Source: Clitoria ternatea (lineage: Eukaryota; Streptophyta; Magnoliopsida; Fabales; Fabaceae). From it: a stretch of DNA of 64,000 bases. Within the stretch, counting starts at the first letter, position 1, and the number at the start of each line of letters is the position of its first letter. Location of the stretch: assembly GCA_037962975.1 (NCBI GenBank), contig CM075676.1, positions 49,028,001 to 49,092,000 of the forward strand, written 5' to 3'. This document shows positions 56,235-64,000 of the stretch, piece by piece. The position numbers and the translations under genes are program-made. Below the pieces are notes generated by a model. The model did no database searches. It saw nothing but the letters and a program-made list of their open reading frames with translations, and was not told the DNA's origin.

Positions 56235-58473
56235 AATTGTTGAATCACTGTCCTAGGTGTGAGGTGTCACGATACAAGAAGAAATAGGTGGATTTTGATA
56301 CTGTCTGTAAAAAAGGGTCTCTTGCGAAGATGTTATGGTATCTGCCCATAGTTCCAAGACTAAAGCGTATGTTTACCAATGTAGATGATACAAAACTTAT
56401 GAGATGACATGTAGATGAGAGGGTTATTGACGAGCAATTTAGGGACCCAACATATGAATTACAATGGAAGAAACTAGATAGCTTATTTTCAAAATTTTCC
56501 AATGACCCAAGAAATATTAAACTTACACTAGCCACATATGGAATGAACCCATACGGTAACCTAAGCACAAACCATAGTTCGTGGCTTATTTTGTTGTTTG
56601 TTTATAACCTACCGCCATAGCTATGCATGAAGCGTAAATATGTTATGTTGTCAATAGTGATTTATGGTCCACGACAACCGGGAAACCATATTGATGTATA
56701 TCTAGCTCCATTAGTTGAAGATCTCAAAATGTTATGGGACAATGAGGTTAATGTGTTTGATGGGTTTGCAGGACAATTATTCAAATTGCATGGCATGTTA
56801 TTTTGCACGATCAATGATTTTTCAGCGTATGATAACCTATCGGGGTATAACGTCAAGGGTTATAAAGTGTGTCCTATATGGGAGGAGGAAACCTAATTTG
56901 ATCAACTGCATCATGAAAGGAAAAATGTTTATCTTCGACATCGAATGTTTCTTAAAGCTAATCATGCGTATGATAGGTTGAATAAGCCCTTCAACGTCAC
57001 ATAAGAGTTTGAAATGCCTTCTCCACTATTAACTGGTCGTCAAGTATATGAAAAGATAAAAGATGTCAACATAGTTTTTGGTAAGTTTGAAAGTAATCCA
57101 TTTTAAAAAAAAACTAGAAGAAAAGGTTAATATTTTTTGATCTACCATATTGGAAGGAGCTTGATGTAAGACATTGCATTGATGTGATGCATGTGGAGAA
57201 AAATGTGTGTAATATTTTGGTTTGAACCCTTCTGAACATTCTTGGAAAAACTAAAGATAGCCTCAATTTGCGTCTTGACTTGGAATGGATGGGTATATAT
57301 CAGGAGTTGCATCCACAATCAAAGGGCAAGTGAACATATTTTCCCCCAGCATGTCATACCTAGTCTAAAAAAGAGAAGCAAAGTTTTTGTGAATCGTTAC
57401 GTAGTGTGACATTTCTGTCTCGTTATGGTTTAAACATAAACACTTGTTTTAACATGAAGTAACTGAAGTTAGTTGGTTTAAAGTCTCACGATTGTCATAT
57501 ACTGATGTAACAGTTTCTACCCGTCGCCATTCGTGATATTCTCCCTAAAAATATAAGACATGTCATAACAAGGTTATGTTTATTTTTCAATGCCATATGT
57601 TGTAAAGTAATCGCCCCTATGGAATTAGATTTGTTTGAGCATGAAGGATTGCTTATACTATGTCAACTGGAAATGCATTTCCTGCCTTTATTTTTTGACA
57701 TTATGGTCCACTTAATCATCTAATTGGCGAGGGAGGTTCAATTGTGTAGTCCAGTATTCTTAAGGTGAATGCATCCCGTTGAGCGATACGTGAAAATATT
57801 GAAAAGGTATATGAAGAACCAACAACGGCCCGAAGCATCGATTGTTAAAAAGTACATCGTAGAGGAAGCAATTAAATTTTGTGCAGACTATTTGTCACAC
57901 ACTAAAAGCGTCGGTATTCTGAAGACTCGTCATGATGGGCGGTTTTATGGGAAAGGTATGATTGGTAGAAAAATGAAGAGCATGCTACGCGATGAAGTAC
58001 TTCAAGCACACTTATATATTTTGAAAACCACGAGCGAGGTGCTACTGTATTTAACAACTCACAAGGAACTAGTGAAAAGAAACAACCTTAAAATGACTAA
58101 AAAATGGGTGTTGAATGAACACAACAAGACGTTCATGTAGTTGTTCAAAATGACCGTTGTCAAAGATACATCTGCTTCCGAGACATTACATCGCCTAGCA
58201 CAGGGTCCCAACTTCGACGTCTTCACCTATTATGAATATGACATAAATAACTATTCATTCTATACAAGGGCACAAGATGCCAAAAGTATAGTGCAAAATA
58301 GTGAAGTTATGATTGTGGCTTCTACGATGCATTTCTCAACTTTGAAGGACAACAACCCTGTCATGGTTGAGTTATGCTATTTTTGCGTGATTGAAGATCT
58401 GTGGGGGGTCAATTACGATCTTTTCACGATTCTTGTGTTTAAATACAAATGGGTTGACAGAAAGAATGATGTC
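56235..58473 (+). pseudogene. CACTA (TNP2-type) transposase, central and C-terminal part
   Basis: Resumes the transposase after the retroelement; across the site the reading EYELLNHCPRCEVSRYKKK joins in one frame. It continues through KMLWYLPIVPRLKRMF, GMNPYGNLSTNHSSW and the highly characteristic CMKRKYVMLSIVIYGPRQPG, DVYLAPLVEDLKMLWD and CTINDFSAYDNLSGYNVKG of the TNP2 catalytic region (Transposase_21). At 57580-57900 lies a DUF4218-like part (KVIAPMELDLFEHEG, CQLEMHFLPLFFDIMVHLI, HPVERYVKILKRYMKNQQRP). From 58141 a DUF4216-like part ends in FKYKWVDRKNDV at 58473, where a second Ogre is inserted. There are many stops and shifts (for example 56280, 56404, 58138). Confidence 0.8.
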
Positions 58474-60408
58474 TGTGAATACCTCTTTTTGTCTGGCCAA
58501 TTGGTACAGTTCCATCCTTTGGGCACTCTTTTCTGCGCATGGTTCACTTAAAAATTCATAACTCCTTCATACGACCTTCGATTTGCGCAAACCCAGTCTC
58601 CAAATTTTTGTAACAAAAGTTTCTACGAATTTTGTGAAGACCTGGAAGGCTATATCCTTACCAATTGGTACAGTTTTAATAATCTTCCTAGACCTGTTCC
58701 AGTTTCATGACTACTCTGCACATCTTTAGGAAACAATTCATATCTCCCTCATATGATACTGAAATGACTCTGTTCTTTTTTTTGTGGCTCCACATCAAAG
58801 AGATATACAAACTTCATGAAGGGCACAAAAGCTAATTCTCTACCCATTTTGCCCAGTGAATTTATTTTTCTTGCAAATGTATTTTTGTCACACTCTGGAG
58901 TAGTTTTCGTAGATGGGCCATATCTCCCACGTTTCTTGATGAAAATTTTTGTGCTATATATCAAATTAAAGCTAAGAGAAAGATCTACAATTTTCATGTT
59001 GGACTCTCTTTCAAATTTGGCACGCATTTGTCCTTAAATATTCAAGCACGTTTCATGATGAAGAGAATGGAACCCATCACCAAAATTACTATGATTTCCA
59101 ATTCCCACCAATTTTGACCAAGTCTAAGTCTCTAAGCCAATCAATTGTCAATGCAAGAATAGCCCCTTCCTTTATTTTTAACATGAATTCATGGACCAAG
59201 GAGAAAGGATTTGTCATATTAAACAATTGAAGAAAAGGCTCCACCATGCCAACATGGAATAACAACAAGTGTATTTTAAAAATGCATTCTTGGCCTCATG
59301 GAAGCATTTCACGGTTTTGCTTCTCCAAAGAACCACATGCATGAATTCATTTATTCAAGTCAAGGACCCATGTTTTGACAAAAAGCAAGGCAACCCCATA
59401 AAGCTTTCCATTCTCTCAAAGCTTATCATGTTGAAAGCCACTCCAAAAAGCACCAAATATTTTTATGTCACTTGTCTTTTTCCTCTTGAATTCTCATGGT
59501 CAAAAGCAAGTTTAAGCATCAATATTTTATGCAATCTTCCACCTATTCACCTTATGCATTCACGGCCACTCCAAGAGCAAGCTCCATGAGTCCATTATTT
59601 TATTCAAAAACTAAGCCTTCCTTTCTTAAATAATTCATATAGCCATATTACACATCTACCCATCATTATTTTATTAAAACCATTCATTCATCACAACAAG
59701 ATGGCAACGTGAATCAGACAATAGGAAAAGAGGAGAAATGCCTAAAGTTCTTATTAAATGTACAAGGTAGGCTCCATGTAGGGTTTCATTGGAATTAAAT
59801 TTTGGAGTGTATATGCATTGGTTGAACACTCATGGTCACAGGCTCCCATAATGCAAATATTAAGCCTTGATAATGCTGTATTTTAATCAAGTATACATGC
59901 TCCACCAAGCCATGATTCCCACTGCCAAAGACAAGGAAACCACTCAATTTCATCATTTAAGTAATAAGCCCGTGCTCTTTAGTTGGTCACGTGAAGAGCA
60001 GGATCATGGCATTTAGAGTCTTGATGATGAAACATTCCACTTGGTGTCTTGAATAATTCCCATGATAGTAGAGAAAATTGAAAGGGGGGAAGGATTAAAC
60101 AAAGAGCATAGTACAGCATATGTGGAGCAAAAAAAGAAAAGATTGCCTTCAAGAGAGACAAGAAAGACAACGTGAAAAGGGTTACAAGGAGGAGGTTTTT
60201 ACTAGTGGAGAAGAAAAGAACAAGAAACAAAGGAAGTGCAATAGATTTTCTGGAGGATTTTCAGGGGCTTCAAGACCACTTGCAAAGGTGGAAGTCCTGC
60301 TAGAATAACCACTCGAGTTAGTGTCATCCTCTTCATCCTCCATCAAAGCAGTAAGTGGAGCTTCCACCTTTGAATTTTTATACAACAAGAGGGGCAAGGA
60401 ACAGAGGC

Positions 60409-60416
60409 TATAAATA
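60409..60416 (+). promoter_or_regulatory. TATA box of the Ogre 2 LTR
   Basis: GGCTATAAATACCCCTCTGT, a strong plant TATA context. A transcript start near 60440 would leave R/U5 as the last 1.7 kb of the LTR. Confidence 0.65.
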
Positions 60417-60544
60417 CCCCTCTGTACAGAAGAATAGGGTTCAAATTTTTTTCTCTAGAGAGGTTCAGAAAAGATTTCGTAGGGAAAAGATTATCTCAAT
60501 ATTCTTGAGTTTTGGAAGGTACTTCTGGATTTTTACAGTGGAAA

Positions 60545-60690
60545 TTCGCAGCAACAACAACAGCAACAACAACAACAACAACAACAACAGTAACAGCAGC
60601 AACAACAACATCAACAGCAACAGCAACAACAGTAACAACAGCAACAACAACAGCAGCTACAGCAACAGCAACAGCTGCAACAGCAAGAAC
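60545..60690 (+). repeat. (CAA/CAG)n trinucleotide repeat
   Basis: Interrupted CAACAG / CAACAA repeat of about 145 bp in the transcribed part of the LTR. It opens poly-Asn, poly-Thr and poly-Leu frames that are artefacts. Confidence 0.92.
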
Positions 60691-61389
60691 TCAATCAGTG
60701 AGCAAAATCATTTCGTTATATTTTCTGAGAAAACCAGTGTTTATTTTCTAAAAGGTTGAATTTTTGTATAAGGATCAGATTAATATTGTTGTATTGGACT
60801 CTCTCCCTGTTCTGTTGTCTATTGCGGTTATTACAATTTGGTTTTTACAGTAGCATATTGTGATGTATGTTTGAATCTCTACTTTATCTCTGCTACTATT
60901 TCTGTTCATGTTACTTTTCCGGTTTATTTACTGCCCAACATTATTGTTCAAGTTGTTAGTGTATGTTTTTGTTTCTGTACGAATTTAAATTGTATCAAGG
61001 ATAGTTGCGATCTTAATTGTATTGCCCAGAATATTAATCCTTTTACAAGGAATTAATCGTCTGTATACTGTTTTTTTCCGGATAGTTCATTTATCGTATA
61101 GTTAAGGTGTAATTTTCTTTTAAGGCACTCGCTCATCTTTGAAAGAACCGGGTTGTACAAAGCTTAACAAAAATGTGATTGTTCATGTCTTTTTTTTATT
61201 TTTTAGTTTCTGTTTTTCTTTCTGTTATTTCAAAATTATGTCTAATTAAAATTTTAACAACTCAACATTATCTTCAACCAAAAAACATTACCCATTTTTC
61301 ACTTTAGTAAGTCCGTCTATTCTTTGTCTAGTTTTTGATAAATTTTTACTATTTGATTTTAAAAAAAATTTGTTTTTATCAAAAGAGGT

Positions 61390-61845
61390 TAATTTAGACG
61401 AAACATCTTGTTACCCTATTTTAATTTTTCAATTGGTTGTTATTTATTAAATAATAATATTTCAAAAAAGGAAATTAATTTAGACACGATTTCTTGTTGA
61501 TTTTCTCCCTTTTCCCTGGTCATCATCACTCTTCATAAAAATCGAGTTAATTTGGACGTGACGTCCTGTTAACTTCTTTCACTGATCAACTTTATACCTT
61601 GATGGAAAATTACTAATTTGGACGAGACGTCCTGTTAGCATTCTCTCTCTTTCGTACATTCCTCTGTTAAAAGTCAGGATTATTTTGGACGCGACGTCCT
61701 GTTAATCCCTCCTTTTCCTGATTTGGTATCTTGACGAAAGGATGACTAATTTAGACAAGATGTCTTGTTAGATTCCTTTCCTCTTTTCCATGTTTTCCAC
61801 CAATCAAAGCCAGGATTAATTTGGACGAGACGTCCTGTTGATCTT
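61390..61845 (+). repeat. Seven spaced GGACGAGACGTCCTGTTA repeats
   Basis: Motif AATTTGGACGAGACGTCCTG or a variant at about 61390, 61476, 61548, 61615, 61682, 61747 and 61818, spaced 65-86 bp. The core GGACGnGACGTCC holds the ACGT-containing palindrome GACGTC. Weaker relatives occur in Ogre 1 (19668, 19890, 20778). Confidence 0.8.
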
Positions 61846-62147
61846 ACTCTGAGCTTTTCCACTCATTTCATCTGCCTCCTTCGATTTTTTTAGAAAGAAG
61901 AAATAAATACAATTTTAAGGCTATCCATGATGCGCATTTTCAACGTTGGTATTGATTTTAACAGGCGATGTGGGGTGCTAATACCTTCCCCACTCGTAAC
62001 CGACTCCCGAACTTGAATCTCACTTTTTTTAACCAGTGCTTTGTTAAAGTTTTTTCCAACGTTTTTCCTATGGATAAAAATGTTGGTGGCGACTCCCTGC
62101 TCCGTTTAGACCTCTTCCACCGTCGTCGCGATCCCGGTCGCGACATA

Positions 62148-62165
62148 TGGCGACTCCACTGGGGA
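62148..62165 (+). other. Primer binding site of Ogre 2 (tRNA-Arg)
   Basis: TGGCGACTCCACTGGGGA two bases after the LTR, complementary to the 3' end of plant tRNA-Arg. Confidence 0.8.
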
Positions 62166-63226
62166 CAAATACTTGAGAGTCAGGCCATTTAGGTTGAAAG
62201 CGCATGTTTTTCTTATGTAGCCTTTAGTTTGTTTTAATTTCTTCTTTTATTTTATTTTGTGTTGGTATTGTAGAGGCTTGCTTTTAATTCTAATCCTGTT
62301 TTGCCATTTATGCACTGTTAATATTTTTGCATGATTATTGAAGCCTAGGGTAGATGACTCTGTGTTATTTTTTTGTGTAATTATTGAACCCTAGGGTAGA
62401 TGACTTTATTGTTGTTGTTTTGTGTTTGTTCATTGTGCAAGATAGGATAAGGTATAGGTATTGAATGCCCTTTCACACACTTATGAGTGGCGCCCTATAC
62501 CTGGGCCCCAAATAAAACTTAAGTTAGGAGAGGTTAGTAGCGGTATCATTTGGGATGTACTTCCCATCCGGTGATCGTAAGAACCTCAACTAGAGGTTGA
62601 CCTTTCATGATGTACGCACCTAGTAGATTCCCTACTGTTACGACCACATGATGAGTAGGATCTTGGCTCTAGCAACCTTCTAGAAGTCTAGTGCAAGCCA
62701 CCCGATGTGAGGAGTCACTCTTAGATAAGCCGTAGGGCCTAGAAAACACTTTTAGAAAAACCCGACTTAGGCCCACGAAAGGGCAGACTCTACTTTACCT
62801 TATGTCATTCTCACTTTCCCTTTTAATCCAAATGAATGAATTGCCTACCCGTCAAAGGATTGCTTTATTTTGAAATAATGGCTCATTTTTTTGAAACGCT
62901 CGGTAATCTTCGGACGGGTGGGTAATTCCCTTTTTCATTGTGTACTTCTAAATCCCGAGTCATAGATTTTCCTAGTCGTCAAAAAGAAAATGAAAAATAA
63001 TTTTGTTTCCCTCTAACTGGGGCATCAATGACGATTAGAAAACCTATGACCCTTTAGACTTGGACTCGCACGAGTTTTGGTAATCGCTGCTTCCCTAAGT
63101 AAAAATTGCTTTGCATTAAAACAATGGGGAAATACCGGTTTCAAAACATGACAATGACTGATTCCTCTTCTTTGTCTTGGTGTTCGCAGGAAACTATTTG
63201 GAATTTAGTAGTATCTCTGAGAAAGT
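62166..63226 (+). other. Ogre 2 leader between PBS and ORF1
   Basis: Non-coding. It holds blocks similar to the Ogre 1 leader (CCCTATACCTGGGCCCC; TTAGTAGCGGTATCATTTGG). TTGGTGTTCGCAG just before the ORF1 ATG could be a splice acceptor, but no matching donor was established. Confidence 0.4.
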
Positions 63227-64000
63227 ATGGAAATTAACATGAGACATGACAATTGTGGTACAAATGTGACAGAATTGAGGAAGATATTACATCTTAAGGC
63301 CAAGAAGATTGATACTGGTAGTCTACAAGCAATGGGAAAAAGATTAAACCTAACTCAAAAGATGGCTTCTACCCGAAGATATGGAAGGGTTCTAAAACTC
63401 TTGGAGGTGGAAGTGCAAACCGAAGCAATCACAGCCTTGGCACAATTCTATGACCTACCCCTCCGTTGTTTCACATTTAGAGACTTTCAATTGGCACCTT
63501 CTATAGAAGAATATGAATAGATTATGGGGATGCCGTTGGAAGGATAGATCCCTTATCTCCATCTTGACCATCATGTAACCGTCACTTCTGTCTCCCGTAT
63601 TTTAAAAATCAGGCCTGGGACATTAAAAAGCACACAAATGAATAGAAATCAAGTTCCCGGGTTTACTCGAGAATTTCTTGAGAAACACATGTAGGTTTTG
63701 GCAGATAAGGAAGAATGGGAAGCCTTAATGGACACCTTAGCACTTACTATCTACGGGGTTGTCTTGTTCCCTAACTTGGATAACTATGTAGATTATGATG
63801 CTATCAATGTCTTCACTACTCGTAAACACAAGCTTGAGAGTCCAATTACAGCAATGCTGACCATGGTGTATTGCACCATGGATTTCTATCATACATGAAG
63901 GGGGAAGAGGATCATTTGCTGCTTACCCATTTTATATGTGTGGCTTACATCTCACGCCTTCCATCAAATATGCAAGGCCGAGTGTCCGGTTTCTGATCTG
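63227..64000 (+). pseudogene. Ogre 2 ORF1 (plant-mobile-domain-like), several stops, truncated by window
   Basis: ATG 63227 begins MEINMRHDN and runs through LPLRCFTFRDFQLAPSIEEY, clearly homologous to the ORF1 at 21207. The frame is interrupted by TAG at 63518-63520, 63545-63547 and 63692-63694 and TGA at 63896-63898, after which ILYVWLTSHAFHQICKAECP continues in the same frame to the window end. No frameshifts were noticed, only stop codons. Confidence 0.8.

Larger units (their letters stand above)
58474..62145 (+). repeat. Ogre 2, 5' LTR
   Basis: 3672 bp. It includes a TATA at 60409-60416, a CAA/CAG microsatellite (60545-60690), seven GACGTC-type repeats (61390-61845) and the conserved U5 block GTGGGGTGCTAATACCTTCC (61968-61987). 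The frames inside it (for example 58816, 59269, 60355) are not convincing genes. I find no micropeptide ORF here. Confidence 0.88.
58474..64000 (+). mobile_element. Ogre/Tat-lineage retrotransposon 2 (truncated by window end)
   Basis: Starts TGTGAATACCTCTTTTTGTC, matching the Ogre 1 LTR start, exactly where the CACTA DUF4216-like reading stops. The LTR ends at 62145 (GGTCGCGACA), then comes a tRNA-Arg-type PBS and an ORF1. The 5 bp before it are atgtc, which predicts the same duplication at the far end outside the window. Most of its U3 differs from Ogre 1, so it is a separate subfamily. Confidence 0.88.

Noticed and set aside
58141..58551. 136-codon frame as a complete protein
   Set aside because: It is a chimera: CACTA DUF4216-like codons up to 58473, then Ogre 2 LTR sequence.
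60355..60759. Poly-Asn, poly-Thr and poly-Leu frames
   Set aside because: Caused by the CAA/CAG microsatellite within the Ogre 2 LTR.

Overview
This window is intergenic, transposon-packed DNA from a dicot plant. It looks like a papilionoid legume, possibly Glycine-like; that guess rests on the repeat style (GTAATCGATTAC repeats, Ogre/Tat and Athila-type gypsy elements) and not on a species-diagnostic gene. Host genes are sparse: a decayed gamma-adaptin (AP-1) fragment at the left edge on the minus strand, and one intact single-exon gene at 10553-11407 for a 284-residue, basic, Ser/Arg-rich protein with an MGCC lipidation-type N-terminus.

Left part (1-15.4 kb): the gamma-adaptin remnant with a Tourist-like MITE in its intron; CACTA ends at 2.5-3.85 kb; a 2.95-kb solo LTR (4495-7444, TSD ggaat); a broken MULE abutting a PIF/Harbinger ORF1-like fragment (7.9-9.0 kb); the host gene; and a non-coding repeat region with GTAATCGATTAC repeats and an (AT)n tract.

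Right part (about 15.5 kb to the end) is a stack of insertions into one decayed CACTA (TNP2-type) transposon. A solo LTR (15692-44148, TSD atatc) sits in its 5' part. An Ogre/Tat retrotransposon (16855-42629, TSD gtatt) sits inside that solo LTR. A young Athila-like gag-protease-only element (25949-32901, minus sense, TSD aaaaa) sits inside the Ogre gag-pro frame. A second insertion in the CACTA is a very young non-autonomous retroelement with 3.8-kb LTRs (46159-56229, minus sense, TSD gtatg). A second Ogre-type element (58474 to beyond the window) interrupts the DUF4216-like end of the CACTA gene. Target-site duplications fix most of this order.

The most unusual observation is a small single-pass membrane micropeptide ORF present in two otherwise unrelated retroelements: in the U3 part of both LTRs of the first Ogre (44 codons, 17458-17592 and 39695-39829), and antisense near the 3' end of the young non-autonomous element (49 codons, 50533-50682). 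The two proteins align without gaps over 42 residues (about 18 identities, core RS[KQ]EERxR[DE]G, then a membrane helix ending in proline). Both ORFs follow a TATA box, a pyrimidine-rich leader and perfect matches to the plant mitosis-specific activator (MSA, AACGG-core) element. This suggests a mobile, cell-cycle-regulated cargo gene shared between retrotransposon lineages; I do not recognise it as a described family.

The first Ogre otherwise has the expected lineage features: ORF1 upstream of gag, a G-patch-like segment after protease, a 170-bp intron between protease and reverse transcriptase whose removal keeps the frame, dual RNase H, a DD35E integrase and a 79-bp tandem array before the 3' LTR. 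Its ORF1 and gag carry in-frame TAG/TAA stops, whereas exon 2 (RT to integrase) is intact.
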